36,285 nt of DNA from an uncultured Oscillospiraceae bacterium (GTDB taxonomy: Bacteria; Bacillota; Clostridia; Oscillospirales; Oscillospiraceae), in contig CANRFC010000006.1 in the NCBI GenBank assembly GCA_947629795.1, forward strand, positions 1 to 36,285, given 5' to 3'. Below the pieces are notes generated by a model. It searched no databases, was not told where the DNA came from, and was given only the letters and a program-made list of their open reading frames with translations. The translations under genes were made by a program, and so were the position numbers. Positions 24,891 through 33,037 of this stretch are shown piece by piece (position 1 is the stretch's first letter; every line of letters begins with the position of its first letter).

Positions 24891-25541
24891 TCACTCTCCC
24901 CGCAAGGCTGCGATGGCGGCCGCCGGGTCGCTTGCCCCGTACACCGCGCTGCCCGCCACCAGTACGTCGGCCCCGGCGTCTACGCACAGCTTGGCGGTCT
25001 CGGCGTTGACTCCGCCGTCTACCTCCAGGGCGCAGCCGGGACAATATTTTTCGATGTACTCCCGGATGGCGGCGATCTTGGGGAGCTGGTCGGCCATGAA
25101 CTTCTGCCCCCCGAACCCCGGCTCCACCGTCATCACCAGGACAAGGTCAAGCCCTTCACACAGATAGGGGACCACAGCTTCCGCGGCGGTAATGGGCCGT
25201 AAAGCGATACCCCTTTTCACGCCAAGACCCTTCATCTCGTCCAGAGCGGCATGGATGGCGGGGGGCATGTCGGCCTCCAGGTGGACGGTGAGCAGGTCGG
25301 CCCCCGCGTCGGCAAAGGCTTTGACATATCTCCCCGGCTTCTCCACCATCAGGTGGGTGTCCAGGAACATGTCGGTATGCTGCCGGATGGACTTGACCAC
25401 CGGCACGCCGATGGAGATGTTGGGCACGAACATGCCGTCCATCACGTCCACATGGAGCCAGTCGGCGGCGGCGACCCGCCCGATATCCTCTCCCAGCCGA
25501 CAAAAATCGGCCGACAGGATGGAGGGAGCGATTTTGACCAT
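24891..25541 (-). CDS. rpe: Ribulose-phosphate 3-epimerase
   Basis: This 216-residue TIM-barrel enzyme interconverts ribulose-5-phosphate and xylulose-5-phosphate in the pentose phosphate pathway. Motifs are APSILSADF, HVDVMDGMFVPN, DTHLMVEKP, MTVEPGFGGQKF and LEVDGGVN, which carry the metal-binding His and Asp residues. The ATG at 25541 follows AAAGGG by 8 bases; a GTG nine bases upstream is possible. It is followed by recR on the same strand. Confidence 0.97.
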   Translation of the reverse strand: MVKIAPSILSADFCRLGEDIGRVAAADWLHVDVMDGMFVPNISIGVPVVKSIRQHTDMFLDTHLMVEKPGRYVKAFADAGADLLTVHLEADMPPAIHAALDEMKGLGVKRGIALRPITAAEAVVPYLCEGLDLVLVMTVEPGFGGQKFMADQLPKIAAIREYIEKYCPGCALEVDGGVNAETAKLCVDAGADVLVAGSAVYGASDPAAAIAALRGE

Positions 25542-25560
25542 ACGGCTCACCCTTTCATAA

Positions 25561-25713
25561 GATACATCAGCGGCATCCCGACCCGTCCCTCCGCCGGCCT
25601 CCCGGCAAGGTTGCCCCCCGCGGCATCGGCAGAGGCGGAGGGTCCGGGCCGCGCCGCATCAGATAGCCCCCGGTCAAGCGACAGTTTGGCCGGGGGCAGT
25701 GGTTTTGTTGCAG
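25561..25713. other. Structured intergenic region between ilvA and rpe
   Basis: Two stems are visible: CCCTCCGCC (25587-25595) with GGCGGAGGG (25634-25642), and a 14-bp stem with one or two G-T pairs at 25666-25697, just after the ilvA stop, that may end that gene. Neither has a clear T-run on the minus strand. No gene is visible. Confidence 0.5.
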
Positions 25714-26931
25714 TCAGTACACTTCGCCGGTCTGGATCTCGGCGGGGGCGTAGCCCGCCTTCTTCAAAGCGGCCATGATCTGGGCTTTGTGCTCGTGGCC
25801 GAAGGCCTCCAGGGTGACCTTCAGCTCCACCCCGGCCTGCCGGTTGATGTTGACGAACTGGTTGTGCTCCAGCTTGATGATGTTGCCGTTCTCCTTGGCC
25901 ACCACGCCGGCCACGCGCAGCAGCTCGCCGGGCCGGTCGGGGAGCATCACCGAGAAGGTGAAGATCCGCCCCCGGCTCATCAGCCCGTGCTGGACCAGGG
26001 AGGAGACCGTAATGACGTCCATATTGCCTCCGGACAGGACGCTGACCACGTTCTTCCCCTCGGCCTTCAGGTGGCTCAGGGCGGCCACGGTGAGCAGTCC
26101 GGAGTTCTCCACGATCATCTTGTGCTTCTCCATCATGTCCAGGAAGGCGTCCACCAGCTCGGCGTCGTCGATGATCAGGATGTCGTCCACATTCTTCTGT
26201 ACATAGGGGAAGACCAGGTCGCCGGGGGTCTTCACCGCCACGCCGTCGGCGATGGTGCTCACGCTGGGCAGGGTCACCACATGCCCGGCCTCCAGGCAGG
26301 CCGTCATGGAGGCCGCCCCGGCGGGCTCCACGCCGATGACCTTTACCGTGGGATTGAGGAGCTTGGCCAGGGTGGACACCCCCGCCGCCAGCCCGCCGCC
26401 CCCGATGGGTACCAGGATGATATCCACCTCGGGCAGGTCGGAGAAGATCTCGTAGGAGATGGTGCCCTGGCCGGTGGCCACGGTGAGGTCGTTGAAGGGG
26501 GGGATGTAGGTGTACCCCTTCTCCTTCACCAGCCGCTGGGCCTCGGCCGCCGCGTCGTCAAAGGTCTCGCCGTGGAGGACCACCTTGGCGCCGTAGTCCT
26601 TGGTGTTGTTCACCTTCACCAGGGGGGTGGTGGTGGGCATCACGATGGTGGCCTCCACCCCGGCGTGCTGGGCGGCGTAGGCCACCCCCTGGGCGTGGTT
26701 CCCCGCCGAGGCGGTGATGAGCCCCTTGGCCTTCTGCTCGTCGGTGAGGGTGGAGATCTTGAAGTAGGCGCCCCGGAGCTTGTAGGCCCCGGTGATCTGC
26801 ATATTTTCCGGCTTGAGGTATACATTGTTGCCGGTGGCCTTGGAAAAGGCGGGGGAGGGGATGAGATGGGTGGGGGCCAGCACCCCATCCAGCACCTTTC
26901 TGGCGGCCTTGAAGTCCTCTAATGTCATCAT
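25714..26931 (-). CDS. ilvA: Threonine ammonia-lyase
   Basis: This 405-residue PLP enzyme deaminates threonine to 2-oxobutyrate. The PLP lysine is K51 in GAYKLRGAYFK, and the phosphate loop is PIGGGGLAAG. The C-terminal 80 residues form an ACT-type domain (FTFSVMLPDRPGELLRVAGVVAKENGNIIKLEHNQ). Its length fits the single-ACT group that includes catabolic forms, not the 500-residue biosynthetic IlvA. It is alone, with its own promoter, so either use is possible. A second ATG three bases in is equally good. Confidence 0.93.
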   Translation of the reverse strand: MMTLEDFKAARKVLDGVLAPTHLIPSPAFSKATGNNVYLKPENMQITGAYKLRGAYFKISTLTDEQKAKGLITASAGNHAQGVAYAAQHAGVEATIVMPTTTPLVKVNNTKDYGAKVVLHGETFDDAAAEAQRLVKEKGYTYIPPFNDLTVATGQGTISYEIFSDLPEVDIILVPIGGGGLAAGVSTLAKLLNPTVKVIGVEPAGAASMTACLEAGHVVTLPSVSTIADGVAVKTPGDLVFPYVQKNVDDILIIDDAELVDAFLDMMEKHKMIVENSGLLTVAALSHLKAEGKNVVSVLSGGNMDVITVSSLVQHGLMSRGRIFTFSVMLPDRPGELLRVAGVVAKENGNIIKLEHNQFVNINRQAGVELKVTLEAFGHEHKAQIMAALKKAGYAPAEIQTGEVY

Positions 26932-26963
26932 GGGATCAGCTTCTTTCTATGGGTATCGCCCTT

Positions 26964-26992
26964 ATGATACCGTTTTTTTCCCCGGAAGTCAA
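26964..26992 (-). promoter_or_regulatory. Promoter of the threonine ammonia-lyase gene
   Basis: TTGACT (26987-26992) and TATCAT (26964-26969) are 17 bases apart on the minus strand, 32 bases before the start codon. Confidence 0.75.
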
Positions 26993-27036
26993 CGGCGAAA
27001 GGTCATAAACCTTTTGTGAATTCCGCCGGGCTTTCC

Positions 27037-27065
27037 TTGACAGAAAGTGCCTGAGAGGGTAAAAT
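27037..27065 (+). promoter_or_regulatory. Promoter of the xpaC-telA operon
   Basis: TTGACA (27037-27042) and TAAAAT (27060-27065) have a 17-base spacer. They diverge from the ilvA promoter, and a small GGGG/CCCC stem-loop (about 27077-27091) precedes the ribosome site. Confidence 0.8.
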
Positions 27066-27107
27066 GATGTGAAATGGGGAAGTTTACCCCTGGAAGGAGG
27101 AACCCCT

Positions 27108-27815
27108 GTGGCAAAGATAGTAAAGCGCTCTCCCGCACCCCTGTATTTCGCGGCGGCGGTGTGGCTGGCGTGGGGGCTGTTTGCCCCGCTCTACCGCCCG
27201 ATCCACTTTGTGATAGCGGCTGTGGCGTCCTTCATCGCTGCCATGGTGGGCAGAGCGGTCTTCCCCGACAAGACCTTCGAGACCCCCGAGGCCAAGGCGG
27301 AAGAGCCCAAAAAGGAGGAGAAGAAGACCTCCACCGGCAACCCGGAGATCGACGCCCTGGTGGCCGAGAAGGACAAGGCCGTCTCCGAGATGCGCCGTCT
27401 CAACGCCTCCATCGAGGACCCCGCCATCTCCGCCCAGATCGACCGGCTGGAGAGCGACACCGCCAAGATCGTCTCCCTGGTGACGGAGCACCCGGAAAAG
27501 CTCCCCCAGATCCGCAAGTTCATGAACTACTACCTGCCCACCACCCTCAAGCTCCTCAACGCCTACGACCGTATGGACGACGTGGGTATTTCCGGGGAAA
27601 ATATCGACTCCACCAAGGCCAAGGTGGAGAAGATGATGGACACCATCGTGGTGGCCTTTGACAAGCAGCTGGATGCCCTCTTCGGCGACGAGGCCCTGGA
27701 TATCTCCACCGACATCACCGTCCTGGAGCAGCTCCTGGCCCGGGAGGGCCTGGCCGGCGAGACCATCACGGCTCAAAAGCCGGAGGACGGAGAGAACGTC
27801 ACCCTCCAGATCTGA
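27108..27815 (+). CDS. XpaC-family protein (5-bromo-4-chloroindolyl phosphate hydrolysis family)
   Basis: This 235-residue protein has two close membrane segments (about 10-50), a charged linker of Glu and Lys, and a long helical, partly coiled-coil cytoplasmic domain with PQIRKFMNYYLPTTLKLLNAYDRM, the family hallmark. The start is GTG, with GGAAGGAGG 7 bases before it. XpaC genes are typically paired with telA, as here. The biochemical role is unknown despite the historic name; envelope stress is inferred. Confidence 0.85.
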   Translation: MAKIVKRSPAPLYFAAAVWLAWGLFAPLYRPIHFVIAAVASFIAAMVGRAVFPDKTFETPEAKAEEPKKEEKKTSTGNPEIDALVAEKDKAVSEMRRLNASIEDPAISAQIDRLESDTAKIVSLVTEHPEKLPQIRKFMNYYLPTTLKLLNAYDRMDDVGISGENIDSTKAKVEKMMDTIVVAFDKQLDALFGDEALDISTDITVLEQLLAREGLAGETITAQKPEDGENVTLQI

Positions 27816-27911
27816 GAGGGCCCCATTCCCGCCATTGTGCCTGAAAAGCGTTTGGGCCCTGCCCCGGCGCTGAGAAAAATAGAATCGCAATATATTTGGG
27901 AGGAAAAAACC

Positions 27912-29108
27912 ATGAGTGAAGAGCTGAACATGACCCCTGAGCTGACCCTGACCCCCGACCTGAATACCGCCACCGCCACCGCCGAGGTATCTGCCCCCCA
28001 GCTCACCCTGGAGCCCGTGCAGTCCGAGGCCGCCGTCCAGGCTGCCGACCAGGCCGCCCGGGACGCCAAGGCCGTGAAGCTGGACGAGTCCATGCTCTCC
28101 GAGGCCGAGCGGAAGATGGTGGACGACTTCGCCCAGAAGATCGACATCACCGACTCCAATCTGGTGCTCCAGTACGGCGCCGCCGCCCAGAAGAACATTG
28201 CCGGCTTCTCCGAGAGCGCCCTTTCCAAGGTCCGCACCAAGGACCTGGGGGAGGTGGGCGACGCCCTGGCCGGCCTGGTGGGGGAGCTCCAGAACTTCGG
28301 TCAGGAGGAGAAGAGCGGCATCTTCGGCTTCTTCCAGAAGAAAAAGAACGACATCGCCGCCATGAAGGCCCAGTATTCCAAGGCCGAGACCAACGTCAAC
28401 AAGATCGTGGGGGTCCTGGAGGGCCACCAGGTCACCCTGATGAAGGACGTGGCCATGCTGGACCAGATGTATGAGCTCAACACCAAGTACTATAAGGAGC
28501 TGACCATGTACATCCTGGCGGGGAAGAAGCGCCTGGAGCAGGTCCGCGCCAACGACCTGGAGGCCCTGAAGCAGAAGGCCCAGCAGTCGGGCTCTCAGGA
28601 GGACGCCCAGGCCTATAACGACATGGCCAACATGTGCAACCGCTTTGAGAAGAAGCTCCACGACCTGGAGCTGACCCGGATGGTCTCCATCCAGATGGGC
28701 CCTCAGGTCCGGCTCATCCAGAATAACGACGCCCTGATGCTGGAGAAGATCCAGTCCTCCCTGGTGAACACCATCCCCCTGTGGAAGTCCCAGATGGTGC
28801 TGGCTCTGGGCATGGAGAACTCCCGCCAGGCCACGGCGGCCCAGACCGCGGTGACCAACATGACCAACGAGCTGCTCCGGAAGAACGCCGACGCCCTGAA
28901 GATGGGCACCATCGAGACCGCCAAGGAGGCCGAGAAGAGCGTGGTGAGCATCGAGACCCTCCAGCACACCAACCAGCAGCTCATCTCCACCCTGGACGAG
29001 ATGATGAAGATCCAGACCGAGGGCGCCCAGAAGCGCAAGGAGGCCGAGGCCGAGCTGGGCCGCATCGAGGGCGAGCTGAAGCAGAAGCTCATGGAACTGC
29101 GGGGCTGA
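27912..29108 (+). CDS. TelA-family toxic anion resistance protein
   Basis: This 398-residue soluble protein has no signal or membrane segment. It is rich in long charged helices (likely coiled coil, about 120-398) after a Thr/Pro/Ala-rich N-terminus. TelA-type stretches include SQMVLALGMENSRQATAAQTAVTNMTNELLRKNADALK and the earlier KNDIAAMKAQYSKAETNVNKIVGVLEGHQ. The family is linked to tellurite and antimicrobial-peptide resistance; the mechanism is unclear. The ATG follows GGGAGG. It follows xpaC by about 95 bases. Confidence 0.9.
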   Translation: MSEELNMTPELTLTPDLNTATATAEVSAPQLTLEPVQSEAAVQAADQAARDAKAVKLDESMLSEAERKMVDDFAQKIDITDSNLVLQYGAAAQKNIAGFSESALSKVRTKDLGEVGDALAGLVGELQNFGQEEKSGIFGFFQKKKNDIAAMKAQYSKAETNVNKIVGVLEGHQVTLMKDVAMLDQMYELNTKYYKELTMYILAGKKRLEQVRANDLEALKQKAQQSGSQEDAQAYNDMANMCNRFEKKLHDLELTRMVSIQMGPQVRLIQNNDALMLEKIQSSLVNTIPLWKSQMVLALGMENSRQATAAQTAVTNMTNELLRKNADALKMGTIETAKEAEKSVVSIETLQHTNQQLISTLDEMMKIQTEGAQKRKEAEAELGRIEGELKQKLMELRG

Positions 29109-29136
29109 CCTACTTTCTTTCGAGAAAGAAAGTAGG
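29109..29136. repeat. 28-bp perfect palindrome immediately after telA
   Basis: CCTACTTTCTTTC and its complement are separated by GA and begin at the base after the telA stop. No T-run follows (GCAAAGAAAG), so it is not a normal terminator. It may be a dispersed repeat; a single copy is in this window. Confidence 0.6.
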
Positions 29137-29237
29137 CAAAGAAAGCTTCCATAAGGGACCATCCCTTTGTTGGCAGAAAGAGCTATTCATAGGGGACTAT
29201 CCTGTTTTGCACAGCGGTCTGTTGGAAAGGTGACGAC

Positions 29238-30296
29238 ATGAACAAAACCAAGAATACATCCTATGTCATCGGCTGGGTGGTGCTGGTCATCGCCATCATT
29301 GCCGCCGTTGTCCTGGGCCAGATCCGCAAGCCGGACGATGTCATGCCGGGGTCCAACTCTCCCGCCGCGGGCCTGGACACATCCCTGTCCACCTCCAAGT
29401 ACGAAAAGTACCTGGTGGACAACGCCGGCGTGCTCTCCAACGCCCAGAAAAAAGACATCCTCACGTACAACGCCAACTGGGACCACCGGTACAACAGCGT
29501 GGTGGCCCTGGTCACCGGGGACGGGGGGGAGGACCTGGAGGAGGCCAGCCTGGACTGGGCCTATGACCTGGGCCTGGGGGAGGGGGACGCCATCCTCCTG
29601 ATTTCCCTGGAGAATGGTTCCTATTTCTTCAATTACGGCAATGATTTTGCAACGATCATCACCAATTCGGTGGGAAATGAGCTGGACAAGACCCTGGCCC
29701 GGGAGGGAGAGGCCGGGGACGTGATCCTGGACTTTTACGGGGCCTTGGACGGGGTTTACCGGGAAAACTTCGGTCTCGGCAACGGCGAAACAAGCTCTGA
29801 TGGAGGTCTCTACTACACCGTTTTGGGCCTCATGCCCCTCATTTTTGGCCTCATCCTTTTGTACCTGCTGCTCTCCTCCATCGACCGGGCCAGATACAAC
29901 GCCTACCGGGCGCAATACTACGGCGTGGTGAATCCGCCGGTGGTCTTCCGGCCCATTTTCTTCTGGCACGGGCCCCGGTACAGCTGGTACCGCCGTCACT
30001 GGCACGCGCCGCCGCCTCCCCGGCCCGGCGGGCCCAGAGGTCCCTCGGGCGGCGGCTTCGGGGGCGGCAGCTCCACCGGCTTCGGCGGCCGGGGCGCCGG
30101 CACCCCCAGAGGGGGCGGCACCTTCGGCGGCCGGCCCTCCGGCGGCGGGATGCGGGGCGGTTTCGGCGGCTCCTTCGGGGGCAGCCGGGGCGGCTTTGGC
30201 GGATTCAGCGGCGGTTCCCGGGGCTCCTTCGGCGGCGGCCGCTCAGGCGGCTTCGGCGGCGGTTCCCGGGGCGGCGGCTTCGGCGGCCGGCGGTAA
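29238..30296 (+). CDS. TPM-domain membrane protein with glycine-rich tail (YgcG-like)
   Basis: This 352-residue protein has an N-terminal membrane anchor (about 9-28), an external TPM domain (about 55-180; YLVDNAGVLSNAQKKDI, WDHRYNSVVALVTGDG, DAILLISLENGSYFFNYGNDF), and a second membrane segment (about 192-213). It ends in a cytoplasmic tail of 90 residues made almost only of Gly, Arg, Ser and Phe in GGF/RGG-like repeats. The ATG has GGAAAGG upstream. TPM proteins act in envelope or photosystem upkeep. It is third in the xpaC-telA row. Confidence 0.85.
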   Translation: MNKTKNTSYVIGWVVLVIAIIAAVVLGQIRKPDDVMPGSNSPAAGLDTSLSTSKYEKYLVDNAGVLSNAQKKDILTYNANWDHRYNSVVALVTGDGGEDLEEASLDWAYDLGLGEGDAILLISLENGSYFFNYGNDFATIITNSVGNELDKTLAREGEAGDVILDFYGALDGVYRENFGLGNGETSSDGGLYYTVLGLMPLIFGLILLYLLLSSIDRARYNAYRAQYYGVVNPPVVFRPIFFWHGPRYSWYRRHWHAPPPPRPGGPRGPSGGGFGGGSSTGFGGRGAGTPRGGGTFGGRPSGGGMRGGFGGSFGGSRGGFGGFSGGSRGSFGGGRSGGFGGGSRGGGFGGRR

Positions 30297-30317
30297 GTGT
30301 GGGAAGGGAGAGATAGA

Positions 30318-31277
30318 ATGATGTTCAACCGGATCATAGCCAAGCAGCAGGCCAAGGAGAGCATGCGAAACGCCACCACCAGCCCGCTGCTGGTGACGGC
30401 GGCGTATTTCCTCATGACCTCCGTGGTGGCCACCCTGGTGGGCTTTTTCGTCTCCCAGCCCTTTGCCGGCGTGGTGTCCCGGCTCCAGGAGGCCTATTAC
30501 TGGCATTACAGTGAGGAGGAGATCCTGGACTACCTGCTCAGCTCCATCCAGTTCGGCCCCGCCATGGTGGTCTTCTTCGCGGCGCAGTTTTTGCTGAGCC
30601 TTTACAACAGCGTGATGTCCTACGGCTACGACTCCTACACCCTCCGGCTGGCCCGGAATGAGGAGAATTGCGGCTTTGTCAATCTGCTGGATGGCTTTTT
30701 CAAGGTCGGCCGTGTGGTGTGGCTGGATGTGCTGACCTGGCTGTTCACCACCCTGTGGGAGCTGGCGGGCATGGTCCCCGGGATCCTTCTCCTGATCCTG
30801 GGCGTGGTCCAGGAGAGCTATGAGATGATCATGGGCTCCACCCTGGTGCTGGCGGTGGGCGCGGCGGTGATGGCGGTCTGGGCCGCCCTGCGGTATATCC
30901 TGGCCACCTACTTCCTTATCGACGACCCCGACTGCACCGCCCGGGACGCCCTCTCCCGGAGCAAGGAGGCCATGAGGGGGTGGAAGATGGAGTATTTCAC
31001 CCTGACCCTCTCCTTCCTGGGCTGGATCCTTCTCTTCGGCCTGCTGATGGGCGGGGTGGACACCCTTCTGTCCGCCCTCTATATCCCGTCCTGGCTGGGA
31101 GATCTCATCACCCCCTTCGCCATGGTGTGGCTGAATCCCTATATGAGCTGCACCATCGCCAACTTCTATGACGCGGTGACCACCCGGGTCAATCCCCAGC
31201 CCTCCTCGGGGGGGAGCTACACCGGCTACTACGATTACCGGGGCACCGACGGCTCCGACGGTCCCCAACCCTTCTGA
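30318..31277 (+). CDS. DUF975-family membrane protein
   Basis: This 319-residue protein has about six hydrophobic segments. It resembles the DUF975 group by its basic start (AKQQAKESMRN), the YGYDSYTLRLARNEE stretch, and SRSKEAMRGWKMEYFTLTLSFLGW late in the chain. The function is unknown. The C-terminus is a short Gly/Ser/Tyr tail. The ATG follows GGGAAGGGAGAG; another ATG comes directly after. It ends the four-gene row before a strong terminator. Confidence 0.8.
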   Translation: MMFNRIIAKQQAKESMRNATTSPLLVTAAYFLMTSVVATLVGFFVSQPFAGVVSRLQEAYYWHYSEEEILDYLLSSIQFGPAMVVFFAAQFLLSLYNSVMSYGYDSYTLRLARNEENCGFVNLLDGFFKVGRVVWLDVLTWLFTTLWELAGMVPGILLLILGVVQESYEMIMGSTLVLAVGAAVMAVWAALRYILATYFLIDDPDCTARDALSRSKEAMRGWKMEYFTLTLSFLGWILLFGLLMGGVDTLLSALYIPSWLGDLITPFAMVWLNPYMSCTIANFYDAVTTRVNPQPSSGGSYTGYYDYRGTDGSDGPQPF

Positions 31278-31281
31278 GAGC

Positions 31282-31325
31282 AAAAAAGGCATCCCCCTCC
31301 GCAAATCGCGGAGGGGGATGTTTTT
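31282..31325. terminator. Bidirectional terminator between DUF975 and DUF2812 genes
   Basis: A 13-bp stem (31290-31302 with 31308-31320) and a 5-base loop lie between A6 (31282-31287) and T5 (31321-31325), so it can stop both converging transcripts. The minus-strand T-run starts just past the DUF2812 stop. Confidence 0.9.
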
Positions 31326-32598
31326 AGCGCTCCAGATACCGTTCCAGGGCCTCTGCCAGGGCCTGACGGTCCAGGGCCTCATCCCCGTGCCAGTATACCC
31401 GGACCCAGGTCCGGCCCCGCCGCAGGAGCAGGTCCACCTGGTCCTCCCCCCAGTCCTGCCGCCAAAGGCCGGGGGCGGTCTCCTCCATGCCTTGCAGATC
31501 CTCCAGGGCGAAGGCCCAGTCGGCCGCGGCGTCGGAGGTCCAGGTCCACGCCTGTACACTGACCAGGCCCCAGGGGCCCTCCTCCTCGGTGGGGAGGATC
31601 TTCTCCCACCAGTTGGCGTGGCTGCCCAGGAGGCCGTCGGTGCGCTTGCCGGGGTCGTCATCCTCAAAGCCGGCCACGATGGGCCCCGGGGGCAGGCGGC
31701 CGGGGAAGAGGGCCCGGGCGGGGCCCCGGAAGAGCATACAGGCCAGGAGGATCACGGAGAAGACGGCGGCGGCCCTGGCCCGGCGCCTGTACTGGGGCAG
31801 GCCCTTGTAGCGGTCGCTGAAGACCAGTATTGCCGCCCCGATGAGCAGCCCCACCGGGAAGCCCCAGTTGACGACGCCGTTGAGCAGGCTGTCCAGGGGG
31901 AGCAGGAGGAAGTATCCCCCTATGAGCAGCAGGCACACCAGCTTGACTCCGCCCAGGACCCCGGCCTGCCGGGGGGAGGGGGCGGAGAGGGGAAGGCCGT
32001 CCTCCACGTCCCGCCGCCAAAGCCGCAGCCGGTGCCCCAGGACGATGAGATACACCAGGCCCCACAGGAGGAACAGGGGCAAGGCGGCCAGGATCAGGGG
32101 GAGGGAAAGGCTGGAGGAGAGCAGGCCCCGGAGAAGCTCCCCGGCGGTGGGGCTGTAGGGGCGGCCGAAGGCGGGGAGCATCAGCAGGGCGTAGACGGCC
32201 AGGATGGCTGCCACTATTGCCACCCCGATCCAGGACCGCCGGCCCACCTTTTTCCGGTAGCGCTGGTACTCCACCTCCGGGTCGGTCTGGATGGGGGCAG
32301 GGTCCCGGTCGGGGGCGGAGGCGTAGATGTTCCAGTAGGACATCTGCTCCACCCACTCCCAGCCGGCGTCGGCGCACAGCCGCAGATACTCGGACTCCTC
32401 GCAGGGGTCCTTGGGCTTGGGGTCGGTGAAGTCCACGAAGTAGCGCAGGTGCTTCCGGGAGGTGCGGCGGAACTTGGCCAGGCACTCGAAGCGGATCTTC
32501 TCCAGCTCCCAGCCCTGTTCGGCCATGGCGTTGAGCCGGTCCTGGGCGGCCTGGCGGTGGATGATGAGGTAGGAAAAGGGTCTCCAACAGGTTTTCAC
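31324..32598 (-). CDS. DUF2812 domain membrane protein
   Basis: This 424-residue protein has an N-terminal soluble DUF2812 domain (about 1-110; RLNAMAEQGWELEKI, YFVDFTD, CADAGWEWVEQMSYWNIYAS). Then come about six hydrophobic segments (130-300) and a C-terminal outer or cytoplasmic domain with many Trp. Such proteins are nearly always encoded after a PadR regulator, as here. The GTG start overlaps the PadR stop (GTGA) and has GGAAGGAGG 9 bases upstream. Its role is unknown, perhaps membrane or drug stress. Confidence 0.85.
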   Translation of the reverse strand: MKTCWRPFSYLIIHRQAAQDRLNAMAEQGWELEKIRFECLAKFRRTSRKHLRYFVDFTDPKPKDPCEESEYLRLCADAGWEWVEQMSYWNIYASAPDRDPAPIQTDPEVEYQRYRKKVGRRSWIGVAIVAAILAVYALLMLPAFGRPYSPTAGELLRGLLSSSLSLPLILAALPLFLLWGLVYLIVLGHRLRLWRRDVEDGLPLSAPSPRQAGVLGGVKLVCLLLIGGYFLLLPLDSLLNGVVNWGFPVGLLIGAAILVFSDRYKGLPQYRRRARAAAVFSVILLACMLFRGPARALFPGRLPPGPIVAGFEDDDPGKRTDGLLGSHANWWEKILPTEEEGPWGLVSVQAWTWTSDAAADWAFALEDLQGMEETAPGLWRQDWGEDQVDLLLRRGRTWVRVYWHGDEALDRQALAEALERYLER

Positions 32599-32921
32599 GG
32601 AGCGGTTCCTCCTTCCAGAATGTCCTGGCCGTCCTCCACCTGGCGCTTCAGGCGCTGGTACTCCTTGACAAGGGCCCGGCGGCCGGCGTCGGTGAGGACG
32701 TAGTATTTTCGCACGTCGTGGGCGGCGGCCTGGCGGATGAGGCCCTTGGTCTCGAAGCGGCCCAGCAGGGCGTAGAGGGTGCCGGCCCCCACGTTCACCC
32801 GGCCCTGGGTGCGCTCTGACACGGCCTGCATGATGCCGTAGCCGTGGCGGGGCGGGCCGGACAGGGCCAGAAGGACGTAATACATCTGCTCGGTGAGGGT
32901 CTCCAGCTTCTTTCGGGCCAC
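32595..32921 (-). CDS. PadR-family transcriptional regulator
   Basis: This 108-residue winged-helix protein has the PadR pattern YYVLLALSGPPRHGYGIMQAVSE, VNVGAGTLYALLGRFETKGLI and KYYVLTDAGRRAL, then a C-terminal dimer helix. The start is GTG, with GGGAGG 7 bases before it. It is translationally coupled to the DUF2812 gene. It almost surely binds the large inverted repeat covering its own promoter. The ligand is unknown; PadR proteins often respond to drugs or phenolics. Confidence 0.93.
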   Translation of the reverse strand: MARKKLETLTEQMYYVLLALSGPPRHGYGIMQAVSERTQGRVNVGAGTLYALLGRFETKGLIRQAAAHDVRKYYVLTDAGRRALVKEYQRLKRQVEDGQDILEGGTAP

Positions 32922-32934
32922 GCTCCCACCTCCC

Positions 32935-32985
32935 TATATCGAATATCGCTATAGCCATTATATAGCGATATTCGATATATGTCAA
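32935..32985 (-). promoter_or_regulatory. Consensus promoter inside a 45-bp inverted repeat, PadR operator
   Basis: On the minus strand TTGACA (32980-32985) and TATAAT (32957-32962) are both perfect and exactly 17 bases apart. The spacer is one arm of a perfect inverted repeat: TATATCGAATATCGCTATA (32935-32953) and its complement (32961-32979), 7 bases apart. Part of the -10 box lies between the arms. This fits tight PadR repression of a strong promoter. Confidence 0.9.
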
Positions 32986-32988
32986 GAC

Positions 32989-33020
32989 AAAAAAGCCGCC
33001 GCCGGGGCCCCGGCGGCGGC
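32989..33020 (-). terminator. Terminator of ilvD
   Basis: A perfect 26-bp GC-only palindrome (32995-33020) is followed on the minus strand by T6. It directly abuts the PadR promoter. Confidence 0.85.
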
Positions 33021-33037
33021 ATGTGAAGGGAATGAGC

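Noticed and set aside
25561-25713. T-box or amino-acid riboswitch near the threonine ammonia-lyase gene
   Set aside because: The structured stretch is downstream of that gene on its strand, and no T-box sequence is present.
29109-29136. Intrinsic terminator after telA
   Set aside because: No T-run follows the palindrome on either strand, and the downstream genes seem to belong to the same unit.
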